From assembly GCF_000813845.1 (NCBI RefSeq), contig NZ_JWTB01000012.1:1-64000 (forward strand): DNA of 64,000 nt. The letters run 5' to 3'. Source of the stretch: Pseudarthrobacter phenanthrenivorans. Lineage in GTDB: Bacteria; Actinomycetota; Actinomycetes; Actinomycetales; Micrococcaceae. The position numbers and the translations under genes are program-made. The notes beneath the pieces were generated by a model. That model was not told the DNA's origin. It was given only the letters and a program-made list of their open reading frames with translations, and made no database searches. Each line of letters starts with the position of its first letter. The stretch's first letter is position 1. Below, piece by piece: positions 1 to 7,699 of this stretch.

Positions 1-16
1 CTTCTCCTGCAGCCAC
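1..16 (-). CDS. aceE: Pyruvate dehydrogenase E1 component, N-terminal start only (partial)
   Basis: Only the first five codons lie in the window. Read on the minus strand from 16, a GTG opens M-A-A-G-E, the usual beginning of actinobacterial AceE, and is preceded by a purine-rich AGAGAGG ribosome site at about 23-29. The next gene outward is DUF3052, which commonly sits beside aceE in actinobacteria. AceE decarboxylates pyruvate in the pyruvate dehydrogenase complex. The call rests on five residues plus gene context, so it is an inference; the sequence left of the window would settle it. Confidence 0.5.
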
Positions 17-442
17 GTCCAACCTCTCTTTGCGCGCATGAATCGGCGCACTCAGGCCAGGCAGGGTGACTGCCCGGCGTACATACGCCGTGTGCGACGT
101 ATCGGTTACAACAGCCCGGGCATGTGTGCCGGGCAGCTTCCTAGCGCTCCTATGTCTGCATGGAGTCACAAGGTTGTCGTCCTGCAGGCATAGTTGTCAC
201 CAGCCACTCTAGCCCTGACCGCAAGACGATGCGTAGCTGCGGCCGGGTCCTGCGGTTGTATTTCGTTCGTCATACTGATTGTGTGACGAAAAGCCCCTGC
301 GACGGGCCGTCCGCAGTGCGGTGTGACGCAGAATATGCGCAATACCGGGGGCGGCAGCTTGAAGCGCAGGCACAAAGGGTGTTGGCTTGGGAGTAATGGA
401 AATCACTATGCGCACCGCATATATGAGGTATTGGAGGAACAC
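17..442. other. Divergent intergenic region between aceE and DUF3052 gene
   Basis: About 425 bases without a convincing gene on either strand. It must hold the promoters for the leftward aceE and the rightward DUF3052-peroxiredoxin-sirtuin run. It contains a 7+7 inverted repeat at 75-90 (CGGCGTA-CA-TACGCCG) and a second hairpin at about 113-134 (GCCCGG/CCGGGC). I could not choose a -35/-10 pair with confidence. Confidence 0.5.
75..90. promoter_or_regulatory. Inverted repeat, candidate operator upstream of aceE
   Basis: Perfect 7-bp arms CGGCGTA and TACGCCG are separated by two bases, about 60 bases upstream of the aceE start. The size and symmetry suit a dimeric repressor site. The binding protein is unknown, and the operator role is inferred from position only. 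Confidence 0.3.
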
Positions 443-862
443 GTGAGCGAGGCCGACGCCGCCACTTCGGTAAATGTGGCGGAAAAATTGGGTTTCAAGA
501 ACGGGGATCTGATTCAGGAGTTCGGTTACGACGATGATGTCGATTTCGACTTGCGTGACGATATTGAGGACCTCACCGGTTCCGAATTGCTGGACGAGGA
601 CGACCATGAGGTAGCGGATGCCGTGATCCTCTGGTGGCGCGACGGCGACGGGGACCTGGTGGACAGCCTTGTTGATTCCCTCACCACCCTTGGCGAAAAC
701 GGCGTCGTATGGGTCCTCACCCCCAAGTCGGGTCGTGATGGCTACGTTTCGCCCGCGGACATCCAGGAAGCGGCACCCACGGCCGGCCTGCACGTCACCA
801 CTTCCGCCGGGGTATCCAAGGACTGGAGCGCCACCCGCCTGGTCAGCAGGAAGAACAAATGA
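443..862 (+). CDS. DUF3052 family protein
   Basis: A 139-residue acidic protein of unknown function. The GTG at 443 is chosen because GGAGG lies five bases upstream (433-437); longer versions of the frame have no ribosome site. The sequence is rich in Asp and Glu (for example DDDVDFD and DDHEVAD), then holds a strand-rich half with WVLTP and GYVSPADIQEAA, which fits the DUF3052 family found in actinobacteria beside aceE. Its stop overlaps the start of the peroxiredoxin gene by four bases (ATGA), so the two are translationally coupled and probably co-transcribed. No catalytic residues can be proposed. Confidence 0.8.
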   Translation: MSEADAATSVNVAEKLGFKNGDLIQEFGYDDDVDFDLRDDIEDLTGSELLDEDDHEVADAVILWWRDGDGDLVDSLVDSLTTLGENGVVWVLTPKSGRDGYVSPADIQEAAPTAGLHVTTSAGVSKDWSATRLVSRKNK

Positions 863-1353
863 CGGCAGCGGTCGAGGCCGCGTCCGCCGCTGTTCCCGGG
901 CTGGGTTCGCTGGCGCCCGATTTCGAGCTGGCCAACCAGTACGGCGAGCCGGTGAAGCTGTCATCCTTCCGCGGCCGGAACGTGGCGCTGGTCTTCTACC
1001 CGTTCGCATTCTCGGGAATCTGCACGGGTGAGCTCTGCGAGATCCGGGACAACCTGGGCATGTTCGAGGATTCCAATGCGGTGGTCCTGGCCGTGTCCGT
1101 GGACAGCAAGTTCAGCCTTCGCGCCTATGCGGAACAGGAAGGCTACGGCTTCGACCTCCTTGCGGACTTCTGGCCGCACGGGGCCGTTGCCGACTCCTAC
1201 GGCGTGTTCGATGCCGGCAGCGGCATGGCAAAGCGGGCCACCTTCATCATTGATGCCGGTGGAAGGGTCCGTTACAGCGTGGTCAATCCGCGGGGGCAGG
1301 CGCGGGACTTCAACGAATACCGCAGCGTCCTGGCGGAGCTGGGACGGGCCTGA
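859..1353 (+). CDS. Peroxiredoxin, AhpE-like
   Basis: A 164-residue thiol peroxidase of the AhpC/TSA family. The thioredoxin-like fold carries PDFEL near residue 20, FRGRNVALVFYP at 38-48, and the motif F-S-G-I-C-T, placing the peroxidatic cysteine at C55 with a second cysteine at C60. Spacing and the following ELCEIRDN match AhpE, a one-Cys-type enzyme that reduces hydroperoxides and peroxynitrite in the cytosol; mycothiol-linked recycling is known for mycobacterial AhpE and is assumed here. It overlaps DUF3052 by four bases and ends six bases before the sirtuin start, so the three form one operon. Confidence 0.85.
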   Translation: MTAAVEAASAAVPGLGSLAPDFELANQYGEPVKLSSFRGRNVALVFYPFAFSGICTGELCEIRDNLGMFEDSNAVVLAVSVDSKFSLRAYAEQEGYGFDLLADFWPHGAVADSYGVFDAGSGMAKRATFIIDAGGRVRYSVVNPRGQARDFNEYRSVLAELGRA

Positions 1354-1359
1354 AGCACC

Positions 1360-2280
1360 ATGGCTGAGCAGCGGCGGGGGACGGGTCTTACCGGCTTCGC
1401 CAGCATGCCGCCGGTGGCCCCGGCCCCGCTGTCGCCGCACGAGCTGGAAGTACTGGCCCGGATCCGTGACCTGCTCGCCGGTGGCCGCTTTGCGCTGTTG
1501 ACAGGAGCCGGCCTGAGCACGGATTCGGGGATACCGGATTACCGCGGTCCGGACTCGCCGCCCCGGTCGCCCATGACCTACCAGGAATTCGTCAGGAACG
1601 CGGCCAACCGGCAGCGCTACTGGGCCAGGAACCACATTGGCTGGTCGCATATGCGGCACGCCGATCCCAATCCGGGGCATTTCTCCGCCGCCGAACTTGA
1701 GCGCCGGGGCTACCTCACGGGGCTCATCACCCAGAATGTCGACAGGCTGCACCAGGATGCGGGCAGCTCAAACGTCGTTGATCTCCATGGCAGGTATGAC
1801 CAGGTCATCTGCCTGGACTGTGGCCGCACCTACTCCCGCCGCCTGCTGGCAGGTGTTTTCGAGGAGCTCAATCCCGGGTTCCTGGAGCGGGCAGCAGCCA
1901 GCGGGCTGGTGGAGATGGCCCCGGATGCCGACGCCACCGTGGAGGACCAGGCCCTCATCGGCAGTTTCGTTGTGGCTGTTTGTCCTGCCTGCGGTGGCAC
2001 CCTGAAGCCTGATTTTGTCTATTTCGGGGAAAACGTGCCAAAGGACCGGGTGGAGCGGTCATATGCAATGGTGGACCGGGCCGAAGCGCTGGTGGTTGCG
2101 GGCTCATCGCTGACCGTTATGAGCGGCCTTCGGTTTGTCAGGCACGCAGCCAAGGAGGCCAAGCCGGTGGTCATCATCAACCGTGGCGCCACCCGCGGCG
2201 ACGACAAGGCAACCATCAAGCTTGAGGCAGGCGTCAGCCAGGCGCTGGCCTACCTCGCGGCCGAACTCCCGGCACTGTAG
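1360..2280 (+). CDS. Sir2-family NAD-dependent protein deacylase
   Basis: A 306-residue sirtuin. All family hallmarks are visible: GAGLS at 49-53 and GIPDYRG at 57-63 for NAD binding, TQNVD at 124-128, catalytic H143 in DLHG, four zinc cysteines C151, C154, C208 and C211, FGENVP at 222-227 and GSSL at 248-251. It removes acyl groups from lysines using NAD in the cytosol. The long linker between the two zinc pairs (about 53 residues) is larger than in short CobB proteins. The start lacks a clear ribosome site and ATG at 1405 is an alternative; translation may depend on coupling to the peroxiredoxin gene. Confidence 0.9.
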   Translation: MAEQRRGTGLTGFASMPPVAPAPLSPHELEVLARIRDLLAGGRFALLTGAGLSTDSGIPDYRGPDSPPRSPMTYQEFVRNAANRQRYWARNHIGWSHMRHADPNPGHFSAAELERRGYLTGLITQNVDRLHQDAGSSNVVDLHGRYDQVICLDCGRTYSRRLLAGVFEELNPGFLERAAASGLVEMAPDADATVEDQALIGSFVVAVCPACGGTLKPDFVYFGENVPKDRVERSYAMVDRAEALVVAGSSLTVMSGLRFVRHAAKEAKPVVIINRGATRGDDKATIKLEAGVSQALAYLAAELPAL

Positions 2281-2303
2281 CGGACCTGCGTACCGTTCGT
2301 GGA

Positions 2304-2334
2304 TTGGCGTTTACCGTCCTTGGTCGGGTAGAGT
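2304..2334 (+). promoter_or_regulatory. Candidate promoter for tRNA-Val
   Basis: TTGGCG (2304-2309) and TAGAGT (2329-2334) are separated by 19 bases, about 45 bases before the tRNA. The same TAGAGT/TAGACT -10 form recurs before rnpB, tRNA-Pro and ileS in this window. Confidence 0.4.
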
Positions 2335-2380
2335 CTATGTTCGTTGGTTGCGGCGGATTGGCCGTCAACAGCGCACATCA

Positions 2381-2453
2381 GGGTCTTTAGCTCAGCTGGT
2401 AGAGCGCCACGTTTACACCGTGGATGTCATCGGTTCGATCCCGGTAGGACCCA
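2381..2453 (+). tRNA. tRNA-Val (anticodon TAC)
   Basis: A full cloverleaf is readable: acceptor GGGTCTT with AGGACCC (one G-U pair), D arm GCTC/GAGC, anticodon stem CCACG/CGTGG around loop TTTACAC with TAC at 2414-2416, and T arm with GGTTCGATC. Discriminator is A and CCA is not encoded. A terminator follows at once, so it is a single-gene transcript. Confidence 0.95.
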
Positions 2454-2464
2454 CGAACGGAAAA

Positions 2465-2505
2465 CCCCGTTGCCCACGCCTCCTGGCCAGGGCAGCGGGG
2501 TTTTT
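2465..2505 (+). terminator. Rho-independent terminator after tRNA-Val
   Basis: CCCCGTTGCCC (2465-2475) pairs with GGGCAGCGGGG (2490-2500) with one G-U, followed by five T residues. It begins 12 bases after the tRNA. Confidence 0.85.
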
Positions 2506-2548
2506 GCGTTCCGCCACCAATGTCAGTGCCCTGCCATAGCCTGCCGGA

Positions 2549-2839
2549 ATGGAACACGTCATAGTGCGCACGGACAGTGAGGGACGGCCGACGGCGGTCG
2601 TGGGCAAGGGCAGGGAATGGGCCGTGGGTGCGCCCCCGGTGCGCTGGTTCGAACGCATCAATTGGTGGGAAAGCAGCCGCCGCATGCCCAAGGGCAGGGG
2701 CGGCGTCGACGTCGAAGTTCTGCAGATCCAGGTCAGGCTTGGTGCCAACACCAGGTCCGCGCTGACCACCATGTACCTGGAACGCGACGGGGTGGGCGGC
2801 AGTTGGCGTCTTCGGGAGTCCGTGGCGGGTGCGGCCTGA
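2549..2839 (+). CDS. Hypothetical protein, possibly DUF6504-like
   Basis: A 96-residue protein without signal or membrane segments. It has a tryptophan-rich middle (VRWFERINWWES at about 31-42) and a C-terminal strand pair ending in GSWRLRES. The layout (basic W-rich core, then a tyrosine/leucine strand and a closing WRL) resembles DUF6504 proteins of actinobacteria, but I hold that weakly. No ribosome site is obvious at the ATG. It sits alone between the tRNA-Val terminator and a second hairpin. Function unknown. Confidence 0.55.
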   Translation: MEHVIVRTDSEGRPTAVVGKGREWAVGAPPVRWFERINWWESSRRMPKGRGGVDVEVLQIQVRLGANTRSALTTMYLERDGVGGSWRLRESVAGAA

Positions 2840-2914
2840 CAGCGTGGCGCCTGCTCCCGGCTCCGGGCTGCTCCGCCTGCTTCCTGGCCCGGCCACTTCA
2901 CGGGCATTGGAAAA

Positions 2915-2953
2915 CCCTCCACCGCGACTATTGGGGGATGCCGCGGTGGAGGG
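2915..2953. terminator. Perfect 12-bp hairpin between the small gene and IclR gene
   Basis: CCCTCCACCGCG (2915-2926) pairs perfectly with CGCGGTGGAGGG (2942-2953). On the minus strand it is followed by TTTTCC, on the plus strand by no T-run. It most likely ends rightward transcription of the small gene in the T-poor manner common in actinobacteria. Confidence 0.6.
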
Positions 2954-3050
2954 CCTGCGACGAATATACCGTGAACTTCCGGAAACAAAAAGTCATGCCG
3001 CGGCTGAGGCCTTCCGCTGTGGTCCCCCCGCGTAATGACCCGCAAAACAG

Positions 3051-3081
3051 CCATTATGATGGTTTGTGTTCAGCAGAATGG
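3051..3081 (+). promoter_or_regulatory. Operator-like element before the IclR gene
   Basis: The segment starts CCATTATG and carries TGTTCA-G-CA exactly 16 bases after its start. The same arrangement recurs at 3981 before the transporter gene, giving about 19 matches over 27 ungapped positions. Location 43 bases before the regulator start suggests autoregulation by the IclR protein. The role is inferred from the repeat and its positions. Confidence 0.5.
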
Positions 3082-3123
3082 ACAGCACAGCGACGAAGCG
3101 CAAGCGCCTTATTAAGGAGAATC

Positions 3124-3921
3124 ATGGCCGATTCCCGTACCCCACGCTCCTCCGACGGACAGGGGAGCGCTTCGCCGGCGCCGGCGGTCACCCGCGCTGC
3201 GGCAGTGCTCGAAGCGCTGGCTGCCTCCCCAGGTGGAAGGCTCACGCTCAGCGACCTGGCGCGCGAACTGGGAATTCCGAAATCCTCAACGTCGAACCTG
3301 CTGCTGGCGCTGGAGGAAGCGCGCCTTATTAACCGGCAGGGCGCCGAATTCACGTTGGGGCGCAAGCTTGTCGAACTCGGCGCCGCCTACCTGAGCCGGA
3401 TGGACGAGGTCCAGGAGTTCTATCGGTACTGTGAGCAGGCCCCCACCCTTTCCGGCGAGACGGTTCGGATCGCCATGCTGGACGGGACCAATGTCATCTA
3501 TCTGGCCCGCTATGAAGGCCACCCCGCTGTCCGGTTGACGTCCAATATCGGCGACAAGATGCCGGTCTCGCTCTGCGCGGTAGGCAAGGCCCTGATCGCC
3601 AGGCTCCACGACCATGACATTGAAGACATGTTCCCGGACGACGCCGAACTGCCCGTCCTGACGCCCAAATCCCTACGGACGGGACGTGAGCTGAAGGACC
3701 AGCTCCAGGCCATCAGGGAACAGGGCTACGCCTTCGAAGATGAAGAATCAACCACCGGAGTGGTTTGCCTCGGGGTTGCCGTGCCCACCAGGGGCTCGCA
3801 CGGGCCCAGCCTGGGATTGTCCGTGACGGCGCTCAAGGCCACCTATACGGAGGAGCAGGGCGCCCGGATGGTGAAGGAACTCCAGGAGCTTGCCCGGTCC
3901 CTCGGCAACCCCATGGGCTAG
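3124..3921 (+). CDS. IclR-family transcriptional regulator
   Basis: A 265-residue regulator. After a disordered start comes a winged helix-turn-helix at about 20-80 (AVLEALAASPGG, LSDLARELGIPKSSTSNLL) and then the IclR effector domain, with MPVSLCAVGKALIA and the closing TTGVVCLGVAVP. The ATG at 3124 has AAGGAG at 3115-3120; the longer upstream frame crosses the hairpin and is not used. It lies 159 bases before an MHS-family transporter, with a matched operator-like element before each gene, so it probably controls the transporter and itself. The ligand is likely a sugar acid, inferred from the neighbouring dehydrogenases. Confidence 0.9.
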   Translation: MADSRTPRSSDGQGSASPAPAVTRAAAVLEALAASPGGRLTLSDLARELGIPKSSTSNLLLALEEARLINRQGAEFTLGRKLVELGAAYLSRMDEVQEFYRYCEQAPTLSGETVRIAMLDGTNVIYLARYEGHPAVRLTSNIGDKMPVSLCAVGKALIARLHDHDIEDMFPDDAELPVLTPKSLRTGRELKDQLQAIREQGYAFEDEESTTGVVCLGVAVPTRGSHGPSLGLSVTALKATYTEEQGARMVKELQELARSLGNPMG

Positions 3922-3980
3922 GAGGAGCTTCCAGGAAGACGGCCTTGGCGCATTTTCCGCAAAGTGCTATTGCCGGTTGT

Positions 3981-4011
3981 CCATTATGTTGTACTCTGTT
4001 CAACATGGTGA
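3981..4011 (+). promoter_or_regulatory. Operator-like element before the MHS transporter gene
   Basis: CCATTATG at 3981 is followed by ATGTTG (3986-3991) and CAACAT (4001-4006), a 6-bp inverted repeat with a nine-base spacer, and TGTTCA-A-CA starts at 3997. It aligns without gaps to the element at 3051-3081. It lies 70-100 bases upstream of the transporter start, as expected for an IclR-type operator. Confidence 0.55.
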
Positions 4012-4080
4012 TCGGCACTACTGGTGCTGTCGCTGACCCGCCAGGCCAACGGGGGCCTGGTGCGTGAAGAGGGAGTTCTT

Positions 4081-5427
4081 GTGACAACTCGTACTAATGC
4101 ACCGCATGCCGCGGACGGCACCATCGTCGACGCGGACCAGTTGCGGAGGGCAACTCTTGCCAGTTCCGTCGGCTCCGCCCTGGAGTACTACGACTTCTAT
4201 ATCTACGGCCTGGCGTCGGCCCTGATTTTCGGACCGCTGTTCTTCGCGCCACTGGGCGAGAGCGGCGCCGTCATCGCTTCCTTTGCCACCTACGGAGTGG
4301 GCTTTGCCGCCCGGCCCTTCGGCGGCGTGGTCTTTGGCCACATCGGTGACCGGTTTGGCCGCAAGATGGTCCTGATCCTCACCATCGGCCTGATGGGCAT
4401 GTCCAGCTTCGCCATCGGCCTCCTGCCCACATTCGAACAGGCCGGAATGCTGGGAGCAGTCCTGCTGGTCACCCTCCGCATCCTCCAGGGCCTCGGCGCC
4501 GGAGCCGAGCAGGCGGGCGCTACAACCCTTATCTCCGAGGTGGCACCGCGCCGCCGTCGTGGTTTCTTCGCCTCCCTGCCGTTCGTCGGCATCCAGCTGG
4601 GCACCCTGCTCGGAGCCGGTACGTTCGCGCTCATGGCGCTGGCGGACAAGGCCGTCCTGCAGGGCTGGTTGTGGCGCGTGCCCTTCCTGGCCAGCGTCAT
4701 CCTGATCGCCATCGCGGTCTTTATCCGCCTGCGCCTGAAGGAGACCCCGGTCTTCCAGGAACTGGAAAAGCACAAGGCGGTTGTGAAGAATCCCGTAGGC
4801 CAGATTTGGAAGCATTCCCGGAAAAACGTCCTGGTGGGCATCGGGCTGCGCATGGGCGAGAACGGAAATTCCTCCATCTACTCGGCCCTGCTGGTCTCCT
4901 TCATCAGCCTGCCTGCCGGCGTCTTTGCCGGTGACAAGTTCGTTGGCCCCACCGGGCTGCTCATTGCTGCCGCCTTCGCCGCCGTCATGGTGGTCGCCTT
5001 CGGTGCCCTTTCCGACCGCTACGGACGCGTTCCGGTCTACCGCTACGGAGCCCTGTTCCAGGCGGTCATCGCGCTGCCGGCCTTCTACCTGGTGACCCTC
5101 GGCAACGCCACGCTCGTGTGGGTGGTCATGGTGGTCGGTATTGCCCTGGGTGTGCAGGCCATGCTTGGGCCCCAGTGTGCCCTCCTGCCTGAACTGTTCG
5201 GGTCCCAGCACCGCTTCACCGGCGTCGCCCTGAGCCGGGAGATCTCCGCGGTCTTCGCCGGTGGGTTCGCGCCGATGATCGGTGTGGCGCTGCTGGCTGC
5301 CACCAACCACTCCTGGCTGGTTCCGGCGATCTACTCGCTGGTGCTCGCGTTGATTTCGTTCGTCACCACCTTCTTCACCCCGGAAACCGTAGGGCGTGAC
5401 CTCGTCCTCATCGAGGACGCCAGCTAG
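4081..5427 (+). CDS. MFS transporter, metabolite:H+ symporter (MHS) family
   Basis: A 448-residue, twelve-helix inner membrane permease. The MHS signature SALEYYDFYIYG lies at 32-43, the loop 2-3 motif GHIGDRFGRK at 87-96, and a second copy SDRYGR begins the C-terminal half. Relatives (KgtP, ShiA, ProP type) import organic acids or compatible solutes with protons. GTG at 4081 is chosen because GAGGGAG lies six bases upstream; the track start at 4024 has none. It follows the IclR gene and faces a D-2-hydroxyacid dehydrogenase, so a sugar acid or keto acid is the likely substrate. That substrate is an inference. Confidence 0.88.
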   Translation: MTTRTNAPHAADGTIVDADQLRRATLASSVGSALEYYDFYIYGLASALIFGPLFFAPLGESGAVIASFATYGVGFAARPFGGVVFGHIGDRFGRKMVLILTIGLMGMSSFAIGLLPTFEQAGMLGAVLLVTLRILQGLGAGAEQAGATTLISEVAPRRRRGFFASLPFVGIQLGTLLGAGTFALMALADKAVLQGWLWRVPFLASVILIAIAVFIRLRLKETPVFQELEKHKAVVKNPVGQIWKHSRKNVLVGIGLRMGENGNSSIYSALLVSFISLPAGVFAGDKFVGPTGLLIAAAFAAVMVVAFGALSDRYGRVPVYRYGALFQAVIALPAFYLVTLGNATLVWVVMVVGIALGVQAMLGPQCALLPELFGSQHRFTGVALSREISAVFAGGFAPMIGVALLAATNHSWLVPAIYSLVLALISFVTTFFTPETVGRDLVLIEDAS

Positions 5428-5437
5428 CCTTACGCCC

Positions 5438-5468
5438 AAGGCCCGGCCGGTCCATCCGGCCGGGCCTT
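5438..5468 (+). terminator. Terminator of the transporter gene
   Basis: A 13-bp perfect stem, AAGGCCCGGCCGG (5438-5450) with CCGGCCGGGCCTT (5456-5468), loop TCCAT, eleven bases after the stop codon. Confidence 0.85.
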
Positions 5469-5568
5469 TGCCATGCCCAGGGACTGTCCCCCGGCCCGCC
5501 TCGGGCCGGGCTGCCGGAATGCCGGAATGCCGCCGGCAGGGCCCTGGCAACGGCGGCGTTAAAGCAAA

Positions 5569-5607
5569 GGACGGCCGCGGCCCCTGCAGGGGGAGCCGCG
5601 GCCGTCC
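5569..5607 (-). terminator. Terminator of the D-2-hydroxyacid dehydrogenase gene
   Basis: GGACGGCCGCGGC (5569-5581) pairs with GCCGCGGCCGTCC (5595-5607). Read on the minus strand, the stem is followed by TTTGCTTT. It lies about 40 bases beyond the minus-strand stop. Confidence 0.8.
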
Positions 5608-5644
5608 GGTGCCGGGCCGGCGGGCCCGGAACGGCAGGCGTTGC

Positions 5645-6709
5645 TTAGTAGAAGTGGACGGTGTCCACCAGGTGCGGCAGCTCGCCACCGTCAAGGAAGG
5701 TGCGCAGGTTGCTGCAGAACCGCTCGGCGATGAGCCGGTTCTCCGCGGCGCTGAGCGCCGACGTGTGCGGTGAGACCAGGACCCGGGGGTGGCTCCACAG
5801 TGGGCTGTCGAGGGGGAGCGGCTCCACCGCGAACACGTCCAGGCAGGCGTAGGATACCTGGCCGTTGTCCAGGGCCTCCAGCAGCGCCTCCTCGTCCACC
5901 ACGGTGCCACGTCCGACGTTGACGAATACCGTTCCCGGCTTCATGGCTGCGAAGACGGCGCGGTTGAAGAGCTTGTCGGTGTATGGCGTGCCGGGCAGGG
6001 TGTTCACCACCGCGTCGGCGCTCGCCAGGAGCCCGGCGAGGCCGTCATTGTCCGTCACTGCTTCGATTCCCGCCAAAGGCTCCACGGTCCGTTTGGTTCC
6101 GCTCACTGTCATGCCGAGGGCGCGGGCAAGGCGGGCCGTCTCCAGGCCAATCTCCCCGAGGCCGGCCACCACCAGCTTTGAGCCGCTGACCAGCCGGGTG
6201 AGGGTGCGCAGTTCCGGCCAGGATTTTGCCTGCTGGTCGCGCACCAGTTCGCCGGTCCGCTTGAAACCATTGAGTATTCCCATGGCGGCGAACTCTGCCA
6301 GCGGGAGGGCGTGGACACCGGCGGAGGTTGTGATCTGGAATTTCTGCAGGGTCTTCCGGTCCAGGCCCGATGCCTTCACGGCACCTCCCGCCCCGGCAGC
6401 CATGGCATGGACCCACTGCAGGTGCCCGTTCTCTTTTGCGACCCGGGCCAGGCCTGCCGGGCTTTCATTGGGGAAGCCGTACAGTACCTGGGCGCTGTTG
6501 AGCATGTGCCAATAGCGCTCCTCCTGTTCGGGGGTCCGTTGGAATCCGGGATCCCCTGCGTGGTCGGCCGGAAAACGTTCCGGCGGCAGCAGGTCCGGCT
6601 GGTACAGGACGGTTACGGACGGGTCGACGGCCCGGATCTGGTCCACAAGCTCTGCTTCGAGCGGGACAGCGATGGCCACGGTAAGTGCAGATGTCATAGT
6701 GTTCATCAT
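5645..6709 (-). CDS. D-isomer-specific 2-hydroxyacid dehydrogenase
   Basis: A 354-residue NAD(P)-dependent reductase of 2-keto acids. The nucleotide-binding motif GLGEIG is at 183-188 and the catalytic set is complete: R267 in NVGRG, E296 in VFAVEP and H315 in SPHTSA. The long N-terminal catalytic lobe resembles GhrA/GhrB-like enzymes. Beside the idonate and gluconate dehydrogenases it could reduce 2-ketogluconate or a related keto acid, but substrate cannot be read from sequence. It is divergent from a beta-hydroxyacid dehydrogenase with only 33 bases between. ATG at 6697 (M-T-S-A-L) is an alternative start; neither has a good ribosome site. Confidence 0.85.
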   Translation of the reverse strand: MMNTMTSALTVAIAVPLEAELVDQIRAVDPSVTVLYQPDLLPPERFPADHAGDPGFQRTPEQEERYWHMLNSAQVLYGFPNESPAGLARVAKENGHLQWVHAMAAGAGGAVKASGLDRKTLQKFQITTSAGVHALPLAEFAAMGILNGFKRTGELVRDQQAKSWPELRTLTRLVSGSKLVVAGLGEIGLETARLARALGMTVSGTKRTVEPLAGIEAVTDNDGLAGLLASADAVVNTLPGTPYTDKLFNRAVFAAMKPGTVFVNVGRGTVVDEEALLEALDNGQVSYACLDVFAVEPLPLDSPLWSHPRVLVSPHTSALSAAENRLIAERFCSNLRTFLDGGELPHLVDTVHFY

Positions 6710-6736
6710 ACTGAATGACGGCTAGGATATTGAACA
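6700..6736. promoter_or_regulatory. TGTTCA half-sites in the divergent dehydrogenase promoter
   Basis: TGTTCA at 6700-6705 and its reverse complement TGAACA at 6731-6736 flank the short divergent spacer. TGTTCA is also the conserved core of the two elements at 3051 and 3981, so the same IclR protein may act here. The CCATTATG half is absent, so this is a weak assignment. The left site overlaps the proposed start region of the minus-strand gene. Confidence 0.3.
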
Positions 6737-6742
6737 GCTCGG

Positions 6743-7699
6743 ATGAATTACGACGACGTGAGGCTGGACATGGAGGACAAGCAGGCGGGCTTTGCAGGCC
6801 TGGGGCTGATGGGGAGCCTGATGGCGGAAAATGCCGTCAGGCAGGGATGGCGCATCACCGGCTGGAACCGGTCCCCGGGCGCCGTGGCCCGGCTGCTGGA
6901 TCAGGGTGGTACTGCGGCCGCCACCGTGGCGGACATGCGCGACCTGCCTGTCATCATCTTCATGCTGCCGGACCTGCCCCACATCGAGGAAGCGGCGGCA
7001 GGCCTTCTGCTCAGCTGGCAGCAGCGGCTCCCGGCTCCCGGCACCGTCCTGCTGGTAATGAGCAGTGTCTCGCCAACGGGCATTCGGGATTTTGGGCAGC
7101 ATGTCCGTCTCGCCAGCGGCGGCAACGCGCAGGTGGTCGATGCCCCGGTCAGCGGCGGCACCAAGGGCGCTGCCGACGGCACCCTGGCAATCATGGCCGG
7201 CGCCGACGACGCGGCAGCGTTCCAGCATGTTGAGCCCCTCCTTGGGACCATGGGCACCACAGTCCGCCACCTCGGCCCCCTGGGGGCAGGGTCGCTGGCC
7301 AAGGCGTGCAACCAGCTGGTGGTGGGAACCACGACGGCGGCCCTCGCCGAAGCTGCCGAACTCGCCGAGTGTTCCGGGCTCGATCCCGCAGCCTTGTTTG
7401 ACGTGCTGGCCGGTGGCCTGGCGGGAAGCCGGGTCCTGGACATCGTCGGGCCCCGGCTGGCCCGCAAGGACTACACCCCCACCGGCCCGGCCAAGTTCAT
7501 GCACAAAGACCTGTCCTTCGTGCTGGACGCCGCCAACGCGGCAGGAACAGCGACACCCATGGCGGCAGCCGCCGTCGAACTGTACGCAGAACTGAAGCGG
7601 CAGGGCCTGGGCGACCGGGACCTCGCCGTGGTACGCGAAACCATTGCCAACCTCAGCCAGCAAGCCGCTGCAGCGGCGGAAGGAACAGTTGCACCATGA
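6743..7699 (+). CDS. NAD(P)-dependent beta-hydroxyacid dehydrogenase (HIBADH/tartronate semialdehyde reductase family)
   Basis: A 318-residue member of the 6PGDH/3-hydroxyisobutyrate dehydrogenase superfamily. GLGLMG at 19-24 is the dinucleotide site, DAPVSGGTKGA at 133-143 the substrate loop, and K187 in GSLAKACNQ the catalytic lysine; an all-helical C-terminal domain follows. Typical substrates are 3-hydroxyisobutyrate, D-glycerate/tartronate semialdehyde or related short hydroxyacids. It begins a tight three-gene operon and overlaps the next start by four bases. ATG at 6770 gives a start closer to the Rossmann fold and may be the true one. Confidence 0.85.
   Translation: MNYDDVRLDMEDKQAGFAGLGLMGSLMAENAVRQGWRITGWNRSPGAVARLLDQGGTAAATVADMRDLPVIIFMLPDLPHIEEAAAGLLLSWQQRLPAPGTVLLVMSSVSPTGIRDFGQHVRLASGGNAQVVDAPVSGGTKGAADGTLAIMAGADDAAAFQHVEPLLGTMGTTVRHLGPLGAGSLAKACNQLVVGTTTAALAEAAELAECSGLDPAALFDVLAGGLAGSRVLDIVGPRLARKDYTPTGPAKFMHKDLSFVLDAANAAGTATPMAAAAVELYAELKRQGLGDRDLAVVRETIANLSQQAAAAAEGTVAP

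Larger units (their letters stand above)
2840..3123. other. Intergenic region upstream of IclR gene
   Basis: 284 bases with no gene. It holds the long hairpin at 2915-2953 and the operator-like element at 3051-3081, and ends with the AAGGAG ribosome site of the IclR gene. Confidence 0.6.

Noticed and set aside
4018..5910. 630-residue frame on the minus strand
   Set aside because: Shadow of the MHS transporter and of the convergent dehydrogenase end; highly charged repetitive translation and it crosses two terminators.
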